Below, in pieces: positions 27,007-36,100 of a stretch of DNA of 64,000 nt. The position numbers and the translations under genes are program-made. Below the pieces are notes generated by a model. It had not been told where the DNA came from. It worked only from the letters and a program-made list of their open reading frames with translations, and did not search any database. This DNA comes from UBA60 sp964587885 (GTDB lineage Archaea > Thermoplasmatota > Poseidoniia > Poseidoniales > Poseidoniaceae), in NCBI GenBank assembly GCA_964587885.1, contig CAZPME010000002.1, forward strand, positions 90,649 through 154,648, in the 5' to 3' direction. Positions within the stretch are counted from its first letter, which is position 1, and every line of letters begins with the position of its first letter.

Positions 27007-27495
27007 TCAAAGCGAGCCCTGCATAACTATGCCTTTGCTACCCTGATAATAATTTGAAAGTGCACCAATTTCCTCTAAGCCTCTCTTCTTATAGAATCTA
27101 ATTGCATCCTGATTACTCTCTCTTACTTCAAGATATACAGTTCTCCGTCCATTTGATTTGGCAATGGCGGCGAATTTGTCCCACCCTAATTTACCCAATC
27201 CTATCCGCTGATATTTCTTAGTGATACAAAAACCGAGAATCCGAGTTGTATGGTGATCTACATTCATCGCCCATAGAACACCGTGAATCACTCCATTGGT
27301 ATCGATTATCATTTGCGACCCAGCCGATTCAGAAACCGGCAAACGACGCAGATTTTCTAGTTGATAATTTTCCCCAGTTTCAGTAAGAAAGATGCTTTGC
27401 ACCCGATGGAGGTCAGTTACAGATAGTGAACTAATCTGGGTTGTAGGCACCCAGTTCACTTCCTCCATGGTTAGGAGGGGGGCGGCATTAGACAT
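27007..27495 (-). CDS. GNAT-family N-acetyltransferase
   Basis: A 162-residue acetyl-CoA-dependent acetyltransferase of the RimI type. The acetyl-CoA pyrophosphate loop appears as KKYQRIGLGKLGWDKF (usual pattern R/QxxGxG/A), followed by TVYLEVRESNQDAIRFYKKRGLEEIG, the classic motif B of RimI-like enzymes that modify protein N-termini. An N-terminal segment of about 30 residues precedes the domain. The substrate cannot be read from sequence. It lies between the roadblock gene and coiled-coil gene B on the same strand. Confidence 0.88.
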   Translation of the reverse strand: MSNAAPLLTMEEVNWVPTTQISSLSVTDLHRVQSIFLTETGENYQLENLRRLPVSESAGSQMIIDTNGVIHGVLWAMNVDHHTTRILGFCITKKYQRIGLGKLGWDKFAAIAKSNGRRTVYLEVRESNQDAIRFYKKRGLEEIGALSNYYQGSKGIVMQGSL

Positions 27496-27510
27496 TGAGT
27501 TGTCGCCATT

Positions 27511-28635
27511 TCAATCGCTGCGGTCAGGACGACCCGTTTTGGCTTCGCCGCGGCTTGCGCCGAATCGTTTTGTTTGCTTGCCTTTGCGTTTACGCTTTGA
27601 ATCTGCAGAGGTGTTGCTGCCGACGATGCTATCAAATCCGCCGGAATCAAGCAGGGCAGAAAGGTCATCGAGAGAGATAGATTCACCAGAAGCAGCCTTG
27701 CGTTTGACTTCCTCGACATTTGGCCCTCGGCGACGGCGGGAATGGCGAAATCCGCCCTTTTCCTGCTTTTTCCGGTCGACTCGTATGAAGGCTTCAAGCC
27801 TTCCAACTTCACGACGCAGGTCTTTGAGCTCCTTGCGCTTCGCATTCAATTCTTCAAGTAATTTGGCGATTCGACGATTATAGGCCTTTTCCTCCCAAGG
27901 AGTTGCCTTAATCTTCTTTATCGTAGGGTCAGTATCTTTGATACTTTGTACTACCTGGTCATGCTCAGATTCCTTTTGCCTAAGGACCTTAATTGAATCT
28001 CGTTGTTGTTCTATCAAATCGCTGCGCTCATGGTGTAACTCATTGCTTTCTACCGCCAAGGGATGCATCGCTTGTAATTCAAAAAAGAAGGAAAACAATT
28101 TTTTCTCTTCGGCAACATTTGGGTAGCGTAGATCCTTTCTCTCCTCGGTGAGTTGGACGTAAGTCTTGACCAGTTCTTCCTCAATATTTTTGAGCGGAAT
28201 GACTACCTGTTCATTGATTTCATCGCGTCTTTTTCTCATATCCCGAATAAGATTTTCACGTTCTCCGATTTCTGTGATGACACCTTTGTGCTCAGAGCGA
28301 ATATTTTTGGTATCAACAATAACTCCACGGATTGCTTGTGCGATTCTAATTTGGCGCTGGCGTTCACCTTGAACTGCTTCGAATTCTTGTTCAGCAACGG
28401 TACGGCGACGAATTAAGTCCTTAAGTTCGCTCTCAATTTCATGTTTGGGGCGGTCCCACAAATCGACGAACAAATCCTTTCTCTTACCACCGGACTTGCC
28501 TTTCCTGTGGCCTTTCTTTTTTCCGCTGGCCTTACCTTTACCATCATGTTTACCACTTGAGGTGGAATCTCTTGCCTTCTTAGCTTTGGTACCCCCTTCA
28601 AGTTTAGTAGGAGAAATTGGCTCTTTATCGCTCAT
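27511..28635 (-). CDS. Archaeal coiled-coil protein, paralogue B, with basic low-complexity ends
   Basis: About 374 residues from ATG 28635 (GTG 28641 would overlap the stop of gene C). Residues 1-55 are Lys/Gly/Ser-rich and disordered-looking, the middle 250 residues are continuous coiled coil, and KRKAASGESISLDDLSALL near residue 325 resembles the family C-terminal motif seen in paralogue A. A last basic stretch (KRKRKGKQTKRF) follows. The basic ends may bind nucleic acid; this is inference. It is co-directional with paralogue C, with a 2-base gap. Confidence 0.72.
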   Translation of the reverse strand: MSDKEPISPTKLEGGTKAKKARDSTSSGKHDGKGKASGKKKGHRKGKSGGKRKDLFVDLWDRPKHEIESELKDLIRRRTVAEQEFEAVQGERQRQIRIAQAIRGVIVDTKNIRSEHKGVITEIGERENLIRDMRKRRDEINEQVVIPLKNIEEELVKTYVQLTEERKDLRYPNVAEEKKLFSFFFELQAMHPLAVESNELHHERSDLIEQQRDSIKVLRQKESEHDQVVQSIKDTDPTIKKIKATPWEEKAYNRRIAKLLEELNAKRKELKDLRREVGRLEAFIRVDRKKQEKGGFRHSRRRRGPNVEEVKRKAASGESISLDDLSALLDSGGFDSIVGSNTSADSKRKRKGKQTKRFGASRGEAKTGRPDRSD

Positions 28636-28637
28636 TA

Positions 28638-29519
28638 TCACTCCTCCTCTTCGATTACAATATCGGCATTAGCCACGGCACCCTTGGGTTCATTGCCTTT
28701 CTTGGAATTATTTTTCTTGGCCGATGCCTCTTCGCTAGCAGCCCTCTTTTTTTGTCGGCGCACAGCGATAGTTGACAAACCACCTTCTGAGACTCTTTTT
28801 CTATCGACTAGAAGATCATCAAAGCCGGTTTTTAATCGGTTATTCCATTCATCAATTGCTGCTTTTGAAATATCAAGCGAGCGAGTTGAACGGCTCAGAC
28901 GACTTGCGGCAATACGCCGTTTTTCTTCCTTATCGACAAAGGAATCGTGGAGAGATTGGTTATCATCGACTAATTCAAGCATCGCTTGGTGAGCCTTTTG
29001 CGCTTGGTCATACAATTTGCGCATTTCTTGTTGCGAAGCAAAATAATCTTTCAATTCAGGAACTTTTGAGGCATTTTTCTCCACCCATTGTTCATGTTCG
29101 GCTTGAAGGTCACGCATTTTACGCAGAATCTTCTGCTCTCGCTTGTGGTCGCCGGCCTCGGTTTCTAACTCATATTCGAGTTGTTTCAAATCAGTGTCGA
29201 GTTTTTCCCGTGCCCATTTGGGATCAGGATTGCGTAGTTTCCCCTCTTCTTGCAATTTCTCACGTAGTGTTGTTGCTTCGGCACGTAATTCCTTGGCGCG
29301 TGCTGTACAAGTATTCCGTTCGTGCTTCAAAGCTGCTACTTTTTTGTTAATTCCGTCTCTTTCAACGCGTGCCCCTTCAGCTTGCGGTTTAGCGAAATCG
29401 AGATCATCTTGGAATTGATTTACAATATTAGGTAATTCCTCTAGAAGGCGCTCATGACGGTGGATCAAAGCTTTCGCCAATAGGTCCGGCGTCAACTGTA
29501 GAAGGGCATTTGGCTCCAT
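28638..29519 (-). CDS. Archaeal coiled-coil protein, paralogue C
   Basis: A 293-residue helical protein. Long heptads span residues 15-235, with AHQAMLELVDDNQSLHDSFVDKEE near residues 180-205 closely matching paralogue D (HQAMLEQV, LHTAFVEEKEK), and a Lys-rich then acidic tail (IVIEEEE). The family C-terminal LxxGExLxxxEL motif is not evident here. It is first in a two-gene unit with paralogue B. A perfect inverted repeat at 29565-29582 lies upstream, shared with the divergent surface protein gene. Confidence 0.72.
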   Translation of the reverse strand: MEPNALLQLTPDLLAKALIHRHERLLEELPNIVNQFQDDLDFAKPQAEGARVERDGINKKVAALKHERNTCTARAKELRAEATTLREKLQEEGKLRNPDPKWAREKLDTDLKQLEYELETEAGDHKREQKILRKMRDLQAEHEQWVEKNASKVPELKDYFASQQEMRKLYDQAQKAHQAMLELVDDNQSLHDSFVDKEEKRRIAASRLSRSTRSLDISKAAIDEWNNRLKTGFDDLLVDRKRVSEGGLSTIAVRRQKKRAASEEASAKKNNSKKGNEPKGAVANADIVIEEEE

Positions 29520-29564
29520 GCGAACGTCTCGGCGACCTGCCCATTGTGGATAAATGTTAGCCGC

Positions 29565-29582
29565 ACCCCACTAAAGTGGGGT
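29565..29582. repeat. Perfect inverted repeat in a divergent promoter region
   Basis: accccac-taaa-gtggggt, 7-base arms with a 4-base centre, midway between the starts of coiled-coil gene C (29519, minus) and the zinc-ribbon surface protein (29590, plus). The position suggests an operator controlling both genes. The candidate DtxR-type regulator encoded downstream at 32246 could be the binding protein, but this is speculation. Confidence 0.45.
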
Positions 29583-29589
29583 AAACGTA

Positions 29590-32253
29590 TTGAGGGGTCA
29601 ATCGCGACAAAGGTGTGTGCAACGGCGTGCCCATGCCTTGATGTTGGTCCTCATCCTTGTGGTGGCAACACCTTTTGCCGCATTTGCCTCTGCTGATTCC
29701 AATGGCGGATTGCTCTTCGATATTAATTCAATTAGCCTAGATGGGGATGGCCAAGTCGGCATTGGTTCTGTGTGGGTTAACCTCACTGTTTCAGAACGTC
29801 TAGGAGATTATGCTAACGCGACACTGCGAGCAGAATTATCGACAATTGAAGGCTCCCCTGTAGTACAGAATGAAGTTGTAAATAGCACAGCTGGGTCAAC
29901 GCACATTATCTCATTTCACTTTTCCAGTGTCGCAGTTGGATTGTATACGATTTCCTTGAATTTAAGCGGTGATTTGGATTCTGCAGGAACTGGCCCTGAA
30001 ATGAGTACAGGATCTAATTGGACTGCGGATTGGAACGGAATCATATCACGCTTGAGGCCACTATCTACTGGCTTGGCTCCATCTAGCCAATGGTCTTTGG
30101 TCGCGCTTGATGCCGGCGGAAATTTATCATCGGCTCCCCAAGACGGCGACAATGTCACTGCGTCTATTCCTGTACTGAATCATGGTGATGTTAATGGTAG
30201 CGGATTATTGAACTGGACTCTCGCAAATGGCAGCCTAAATGGCTCACAGAGTGTTATCTCGAGTTTGGATTCTTCATCCTTAGTGGTAATTGAATTAGGG
30301 ATTCTTAGTGAGGGAGATTACAATTTGGATGTTACTCTTGAAATCAGCGGCGATACCGATTTATCGGATAATGAGGGGACCTTATCCTTCACTATCGCGC
30401 CCCCGCCACTACCACTTCTCAGCCTCACACTATTCACTAGTAACGCCGATGATGCCGATTTGGGTGATACGTCATCCTTTGTACTGAACGTCAGTAATTC
30501 GGGGCCAGTCGCTTGGTCTGGGTCACTTGAATGTAGCATGCCCACAGCAAATACTGTGGTTTATTCCGAATCTCTATCCTTACCTGCGAACTCAAATTGG
30601 ACCGATTCACTCACCATAACCGCATCTCCAGGATCCTTATCCTGCGACCTTAGAGATGGCGGTCGCATCTCTCTTGATTCTTCTCCTGTGTCGATTTTTA
30701 CCTTCACCATGCAAGCCGCCGAATTCATTTCAGTTGGCGGAGGTAATCTTACAATTACCAACGGCCAATGGCACGTTGGCGACGTTATTTCAACCAATTT
30801 ACTAATCTACAATGGTGGATCTTTGGATGGCTCAGCAAGATTATACATGCGTCATCAAGGTAGCACTTCTAGCGGTCAAGAGGTAATGATTCCAAGTGGC
30901 TCTAGCGGACAACTACAAGCAGATTTAGCTGTTTCTGAAATCGGTATTTCAATAATAGAATGGTGGGTTTCAAGTCTTGATGGCACAGTCACCGCGGAAT
31001 TATCAGGTAATTTCTCCATTACTGTCGCACAAGAACAGGATTTATCTGCTACAATTACCAATGTTGAATGGTCAGCAGAGACTGGAGTTTCCCTTGATTG
31101 GGAAGTTGAATTATCAAACGGACCTTCCAGAGTTGTTGCCATGGAAATAGGTTTTAGAATCGATGGAATCGACAATGTGAGGCAAAATAATGCGATTATT
31201 TTGTCCGGTGGAAAGCGCATGTTTAGTGTTGATTTAGGTCATTTATCTGGTCAGGGCGAAGTTTATGTCAAATTAGCTCCCGAGATGTGGTTACCTAATG
31301 GCACAGGTATTGCCGTGGCGCCGATCCCAAGTGAACGCCCCCTCCATCGTTTGGTTCATCAGCCTAACTTGCAACCGGAAGCACCGTTACCTGGCACCTC
31401 GGCAACAGTCACTTGTTCTTTATATAACGATGGGCAAGCTGCCAGCATTGCCGGAATTATTCGCCTTACTGGAAGCGATGGTCACATCTATGATGAGCAG
31501 ACATCACCTGCATTGAGTCCATCTTCCAAGGGGACAGATATTGAGATGCAGGTGGGCTCTTGGCCGAGTGATGATTTGGTCGAATTGAAATGCTGGTGGC
31601 GGGTTGGAGATGATATTCTTATTTCTGAACAGAGCCATATCTCGGGCCAAGTTGAAACTGAAAGTGAGAGCATGCTGTCACTATTACCCCTTACTCATAT
31701 TTTCTATGGCGTAATATTTGCAATAGTAATCACATTGTGTTCACGTTTAGCATACGGTTGGAAAAATGCTGATCCAGAAGTCTTAGAAAAGAAGAAACAT
31801 GCAAAAGCCGAACGCAAAAAGAAGGCTGCACAAAGCCAAAAAGATTCAACAGTCGTGCCCAAGAGTGCCGAAAAGGTAGAGGTTGCGTGCACCTCATGCG
31901 CGCAGAAATTATCAGTTCCTAGAACATTTTCTGGTACAGTTAGATGCCCTTCATGCCGCCATGAATTTGATGTTGAAGGAGTTCCCGATGTTGCGATTCC
32001 TGCTCCGGTCACTGATACAAGTGAAGAAATTCGGGATAGTCCAGAAGAGGATGTAAGTAATGGTGGCGAAGCAATGGATAGTCAATCAATTCCACCTGCC
32101 GTGTTTGAAGATGAAGAATTCTCTGTATCTTCAAAAGACGATATACTCTCCTGCCCAAAGTGTGTGTCAAAGTTAAGAGTACCTTTGGAAAAGCGCCCTG
32201 TGAAGGCGCGCTGTCCGGCGTGTAAGACTGAGTTCATGGCTAAAAATGGATAG
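29590..32253 (+). CDS. Secreted multi-domain protein with transmembrane helix and two cytoplasmic zinc ribbons
   Basis: An 887-residue protein from TTG 29590. A signal peptide near residues 16-34 (LMLVLILVVATPFAAFA) is followed by about 660 residues of repeated CARDB/Ig-like beta domains with many N-glycosylation-type NxS/T sites, then a transmembrane helix near 700-718 and a Lys-rich cytoplasmic segment. The cytoplasmic part carries two short zinc ribbons with CxxC pairs: CTSC/CPSC near 758-782 and CPKC/CPAC near 855-880. Outside beta domains joined to inside zinc ribbons suggest signalling or anchoring across the membrane. The stop overlaps the start of the DtxR-type gene by 8 bases. Confidence 0.8.
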   Translation: MRGQSRQRCVQRRAHALMLVLILVVATPFAAFASADSNGGLLFDINSISLDGDGQVGIGSVWVNLTVSERLGDYANATLRAELSTIEGSPVVQNEVVNSTAGSTHIISFHFSSVAVGLYTISLNLSGDLDSAGTGPEMSTGSNWTADWNGIISRLRPLSTGLAPSSQWSLVALDAGGNLSSAPQDGDNVTASIPVLNHGDVNGSGLLNWTLANGSLNGSQSVISSLDSSSLVVIELGILSEGDYNLDVTLEISGDTDLSDNEGTLSFTIAPPPLPLLSLTLFTSNADDADLGDTSSFVLNVSNSGPVAWSGSLECSMPTANTVVYSESLSLPANSNWTDSLTITASPGSLSCDLRDGGRISLDSSPVSIFTFTMQAAEFISVGGGNLTITNGQWHVGDVISTNLLIYNGGSLDGSARLYMRHQGSTSSGQEVMIPSGSSGQLQADLAVSEIGISIIEWWVSSLDGTVTAELSGNFSITVAQEQDLSATITNVEWSAETGVSLDWEVELSNGPSRVVAMEIGFRIDGIDNVRQNNAIILSGGKRMFSVDLGHLSGQGEVYVKLAPEMWLPNGTGIAVAPIPSERPLHRLVHQPNLQPEAPLPGTSATVTCSLYNDGQAASIAGIIRLTGSDGHIYDEQTSPALSPSSKGTDIEMQVGSWPSDDLVELKCWWRVGDDILISEQSHISGQVETESESMLSLLPLTHIFYGVIFAIVITLCSRLAYGWKNADPEVLEKKKHAKAERKKKAAQSQKDSTVVPKSAEKVEVACTSCAQKLSVPRTFSGTVRCPSCRHEFDVEGVPDVAIPAPVTDTSEEIRDSPEEDVSNGGEAMDSQSIPPAVFEDEEFSVSSKDDILSCPKCVSKLRVPLEKRPVKARCPACKTEFMAKNG

Positions 32254-32920
32254 TGATAGGATGGTAAGCGGTCATTTTGAGGAGTATGAGGAAGAGTATA
32301 TGGAAACCTTCTATGAGTTTTATGAGCAGCGAGGTGATGCAGTTGTGCGCAATGGTGAATTGGCAGCGGCCTTGAATATTAGTCCGGCTAGTGCGACAGA
32401 AATGATCCAGCGCCTTTCGCGTAAGGGCTACCTTTCTTATGAGCCCTACAAAGGTGCTAGGATGACTCCAACTGGTCTTTCATTGGGAAGGAAGATGAAG
32501 CGCCGACACCGCCTAGTAGAGGTTCTATTACACGATGTATTGCAATTCCAGGGCGATATACACGCCGCAGCATGTCGCCTTGAACATGCGATTGATGATG
32601 AGTTGGAGTGGACTCTTGATGAATTATTAGGGCGTCCTGAGAATGACCCAAGTGGTCAGCCGATACCCCCGCCGGAATCACGCAATGCACCTTTCCCGAA
32701 GCAGGCATTGATTCGTGCTTCTTCTCTTGGTGCCGGTCAAAGTGGTACCATTTCTGTTATCGTAATAGAACCAGAAAACCGAACTGATTTGCGCAATTTT
32801 GGTATTAGTGCTGGGGCGACAATCAGCAAATCGGGTTCTGAATGGTGTATCGACGATTTAGAATACTCAATCGATGAATCAATATTAAACAGGGTGCTGG
32901 TGAGCATCAATTCCGAGTGA
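32246..32920 (+). CDS. DtxR/MntR-type metal-responsive transcription regulator
   Basis: A 224-residue DNA-binding protein. The N-terminal winged helix (about residues 12-75) has the order of the DtxR family: YEEEYMETFYEF, a helix-turn-helix with ISPASATEMIQRLSRKGYLSYEPYKGARMTPTG, then the dimerisation helices with HRLVEVLLHDVL and the metal-site-like CRLEHAIDDELE (DtxR has CrxEH). A C-terminal FeoA/SH3-like beta domain follows. Likely senses Fe or Mn. It overlaps the zinc-ribbon surface protein by 8 bases, so the two are translated together. Confidence 0.85.
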   Translation: MDSDRMVSGHFEEYEEEYMETFYEFYEQRGDAVVRNGELAAALNISPASATEMIQRLSRKGYLSYEPYKGARMTPTGLSLGRKMKRRHRLVEVLLHDVLQFQGDIHAAACRLEHAIDDELEWTLDELLGRPENDPSGQPIPPPESRNAPFPKQALIRASSLGAGQSGTISVIVIEPENRTDLRNFGISAGATISKSGSEWCIDDLEYSIDESILNRVLVSINSE

Positions 32921-32935
32921 TGCAGGGGCGGGAAT

Positions 32936-34627
32936 ATGCTAGGTGAGGAAGTGGTTGAACTCAACACCGATGCGCAGTCTATTGAAGGCGGCGACTCTGC
33001 TGGTAATTCTGTTGCTATAGGGAAAAATAACCAATCCTCTTCCCTAGTTGACGAGAGCGAGATGGTTGAACTTGAATCCGAAAAGGATTATTCAACTGAT
33101 TCCGATTCAGAGGTTGAGATTACCGATGAGGAAAAACTCGCATCATTGGAAATTAAACGAGACCGATTAATCGCCCGAGAAGAATTATTGTTGAATTTCG
33201 ACCGTGTATTCCTTTCCGAGGGCTTGCGTTTACTGATTATTCTGCCTGCAGTAGCCACATTATCATTATTTCTTGGATGGTTTGCTGACGAAACATCACC
33301 GCTTTGGTGGAGTGATAGTATTGAAGTTGCGACATCGTTGCGATTTGTTGAAGGAATGGCCTTGTTAGGCTTCGTAGTTTTGTTTGGTGATCTGTGTATT
33401 TTGGGGATTACGCGTCAGCGTTATACTACGACTCACGCAATTTTTAGACTCCAAGGCATTCGCTATAGATTAGAGGGTAGGCCACTTGAGAGTATGCATG
33501 GCACTAGTTCCTTGCGCAATCATACCGCGGGAGTAATACAGCATAGGAATTTAGCGCTAATTGTTATTGCAACATCGATGTTTTGTGTCGCTGTGGCATT
33601 ACTTGTTGGTACAACAACATCCTTCGGCAATCTATCTTTATTATTCTCTACGTGTTTGGCGTTACTCGGTTTGGCTCATCACCTAATCCGCGAACGAAAG
33701 TCGTACAATGCCTGTGAGCGCTGGGGTCTGCTTGATGCTTACCGACCACCTATTCACCCCGCAACTCTTGACCGAGTTTTTACCGAAGTCTTGACAACGC
33801 ATATGGATCCAATATTGGCCAGTCGGTTCGACTCCTTTTTGCGTGACTTCCACAAGGCTTTGCGCCCAGGTCTCGACCGTTCTTTTGCTCAAGAGAAATT
33901 ATTCATGCTTCACCATCTTTACCGTGAGGGTCTTCTCGACACCGCACAGCGGAAAGAAAAGTTGCTTGAGTTCATACGTGCTGACAAATACGAAGGTATT
34001 GTTCATCACGAGTGGTTTGATGATGAATTGTGGAATCGCCTATTACGTCGAGCTGCTGAGCGGGTACCGGCATTTTTCCGCTTAGTTGAGCGCTTGCGCC
34101 ACAAAATTGCTGCTAAATTGGAAGACATGCGTGAGCACGATTTGATTGTCGATGTCGACATGGAAACTGTGGTATTTGATAGCGCAAATCTGTTCTGTCT
34201 GTTGTTCAATAACACCGGTGAGGAAAAGCCAGTAGTTCTGCGCATCCAAAGTCCGGATTTCCGTCCCAGTGATTTTTCCTATACCTGTAAATTGAAGCCA
34301 GGACTCAATCTAATTTCAAGCAAGTCAGAGATGGCGGGTTTTGATGCTGAAGATATTACCGATGTAATTAGTCTAATGAGTGATATTCTCGGCGGTTCAC
34401 TAATGGTTTGGCAGACATTATTGCCCCTTCATCTTGGCGAGTCTACAGTTTCTGTAAGAATTGAAGAACCAACCGGTGAACTAATTTATGGTCGGCAAAT
34501 AAACGTCCGAGTTCGTTCTGAATATAATCGCCGATTATCGACCGGAACCGGAGTGCTGCTTCTCGGTATCAGCCTCATGGGTATGGCTGTCGGCTTCCTC
34601 AGTTATTGGGGATTATTATTCTCTTGA
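32936..34627 (+). CDS. Membrane protein with large cytoplasmic domain
   Basis: Unrecognised 563-residue protein. Residues 1-80 are acidic and disordered-looking. Two hydrophobic helices lie near 97-120 and 140-160, two more near 204-224 and 228-248, then a soluble helical domain of about 280 residues rich in Arg, Glu and His, and a final helix at the C-terminus (LLLGISLMGMAVGFLSYWG). The pattern resembles a membrane-anchored scaffold. It is 15 bases downstream of the DtxR-type gene, probably in the same unit, and upstream of coiled-coil gene D. Confidence 0.7.
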   Translation: MLGEEVVELNTDAQSIEGGDSAGNSVAIGKNNQSSSLVDESEMVELESEKDYSTDSDSEVEITDEEKLASLEIKRDRLIAREELLLNFDRVFLSEGLRLLIILPAVATLSLFLGWFADETSPLWWSDSIEVATSLRFVEGMALLGFVVLFGDLCILGITRQRYTTTHAIFRLQGIRYRLEGRPLESMHGTSSLRNHTAGVIQHRNLALIVIATSMFCVAVALLVGTTTSFGNLSLLFSTCLALLGLAHHLIRERKSYNACERWGLLDAYRPPIHPATLDRVFTEVLTTHMDPILASRFDSFLRDFHKALRPGLDRSFAQEKLFMLHHLYREGLLDTAQRKEKLLEFIRADKYEGIVHHEWFDDELWNRLLRRAAERVPAFFRLVERLRHKIAAKLEDMREHDLIVDVDMETVVFDSANLFCLLFNNTGEEKPVVLRIQSPDFRPSDFSYTCKLKPGLNLISSKSEMAGFDAEDITDVISLMSDILGGSLMVWQTLLPLHLGESTVSVRIEEPTGELIYGRQINVRVRSEYNRRLSTGTGVLLLGISLMGMAVGFLSYWGLLFS

Positions 34628-34673
34628 CTAATAGACGCCATAGCGCAGACTTGAAACCTGCAATTGTCTCGCC

Positions 34674-35684
34674 ATGGGCATGAGCAAGGTTGACGATGGC
34701 GAGATAAAGCCAGATGCAGACTTGAGAGATCGCCTTGATTTGATGGAAACTAAATTGCGTAAAATGCGTGATACCCGTGGTAGCCTCAATGACGGAGCCC
34801 ACCGCTTTGCTGACCAGCGAAACGCCATCCAGCAGCGCTACAAAGAACACCGAACTGCTTTGGATGAGAAGTTAGAGGAGCGCAAAGCGATTCGAGAGTT
34901 AATCCGTCAACACAAGGAACGCCGCAATTCGATTCAAGCGCAAATGAAGGATTTGTTTGGTCGACAAAAGACCAATCGTAGTAACGAGAAAGGTGCGCGC
35001 TCAGCCGCTGGCGAGTACAACAAACTCAAGGCTGAAATTGCTGCATTAGAAGTGCGTATGGAGACCAGCGGCAATATTTCACTTGAAAAAGAAAAAGGTT
35101 TCTTGAAAGATATCAAAAACATGCACCGTCGAATAGAGGAGTTGGAACCAGAGGTCCAGCAATTTGAGATGGTCAAGGTTGACCTTTCTGATATGGATGC
35201 GGCTATTGCAACCCTCAAGGCTGAGGCAGACCTTTCCCACCAAGCCATGCTTGAGCAGGTCAAATTAGCAGATGCAATGAGTGAGGAAATGGATGAGATG
35301 TTTTCCGAACGAGATTTCCTCAAGGCAGAAGGTGACCGCCTCCACACTGCCTTTGTAGAAGAAAAGGAAAAGGCCAATGAAGTACATGCCAAGATTGTTG
35401 AATTGATGTCCCAGGTTACTGAGATACGTAAGGAACTCGATGCTCAACGTGAAGAACGAAAGTCATGGATGACTGACCACAATGCTGCTGTTGCAGCAGA
35501 GATGCTTACTGGTAACCAAGATGACAGTGTTGCCGAGTCCTTGGTTGAAAATTTCCTTGCCCAAGGTGAATTATCTATGGGTGGAACTTTGTCTGGTGAT
35601 TCTACCGGACGTGCCGGACGTCGCAAGAAGAATAAGCGTGGGACATCATTTGCCGCCAATCGCACTGGTCAAGCAAAAAAGTAG
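34674..35684 (+). CDS. Archaeal coiled-coil protein, paralogue D
   Basis: A 336-residue coiled-coil protein from ATG 34674. Heptads run from residue 15 to about 275. It shares HQAMLEQV and LHTAFVEEKEKANEVHAKI with paralogue C and the archaeal family, and has a family-like C-terminal segment SVAESLVENFLAQGELSMGG before a basic tail (RRKKNKRG). It follows the membrane protein gene by 46 bases and precedes a small helical protein gene. Same family as the genes at 24861, 27511 and 28638. Confidence 0.76.
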   Translation: MGMSKVDDGEIKPDADLRDRLDLMETKLRKMRDTRGSLNDGAHRFADQRNAIQQRYKEHRTALDEKLEERKAIRELIRQHKERRNSIQAQMKDLFGRQKTNRSNEKGARSAAGEYNKLKAEIAALEVRMETSGNISLEKEKGFLKDIKNMHRRIEELEPEVQQFEMVKVDLSDMDAAIATLKAEADLSHQAMLEQVKLADAMSEEMDEMFSERDFLKAEGDRLHTAFVEEKEKANEVHAKIVELMSQVTEIRKELDAQREERKSWMTDHNAAVAAEMLTGNQDDSVAESLVENFLAQGELSMGGTLSGDSTGRAGRRKKNKRGTSFAANRTGQAKK

Positions 35685-35843
35685 TCTCCAAATAGCTGGA
35701 AACGTTGTGACTATTGCTCTGTTGTTAACCATTGATGTGATTTTGAATTGCAACAATTTTATTTCGAGTATGGCTCAAATGAAGATTGTCGGCATTTCAT
35801 TCTTATACCTCTAATAATTGTCCCCCCCCATAAGGGTGAAACG

Positions 35844-36083
35844 ATGCGCGAAGACTCCAAACCAATCCGAACCTATGAGCGTACATGGGAAGAAATCGAA
35901 GAGATGTTGGAAAAGGCCCAAGACCGTATCATTCAATGGCGCGAATGGTTTGAACAGTGTGAGAGTGACGGTGACCGTAATGGTATGAAAGAGGCAGCGC
36001 GTAATTACAAGGCTCTTGAGGGTGTAGTCAAGACACTCAAATGGACTTTGGGCGAACAAGGAGTGGGTCACCCGCTTTCGTAA
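35844..36083 (+). CDS. Small helical protein
   Basis: A 79-residue protein; ATG 35844 is preceded by a GGGTGAAACG stretch that can act as ribosome site, and the longer frame from 35748 looks non-coding. The sequence is two amphipathic helices (WEEIEEMLEKAQDRIIQWREWF and an AARNYKALEGVVKTLKW segment), typical of a short helical hairpin. No known family is recognised. It lies 160 bases after coiled-coil gene D and converges with the large membrane protein. Confidence 0.6.
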   Translation: MREDSKPIRTYERTWEEIEEMLEKAQDRIIQWREWFEQCESDGDRNGMKEAARNYKALEGVVKTLKWTLGEQGVGHPLS

Positions 36084-36100
36084 TCATTGGTATTGATATT

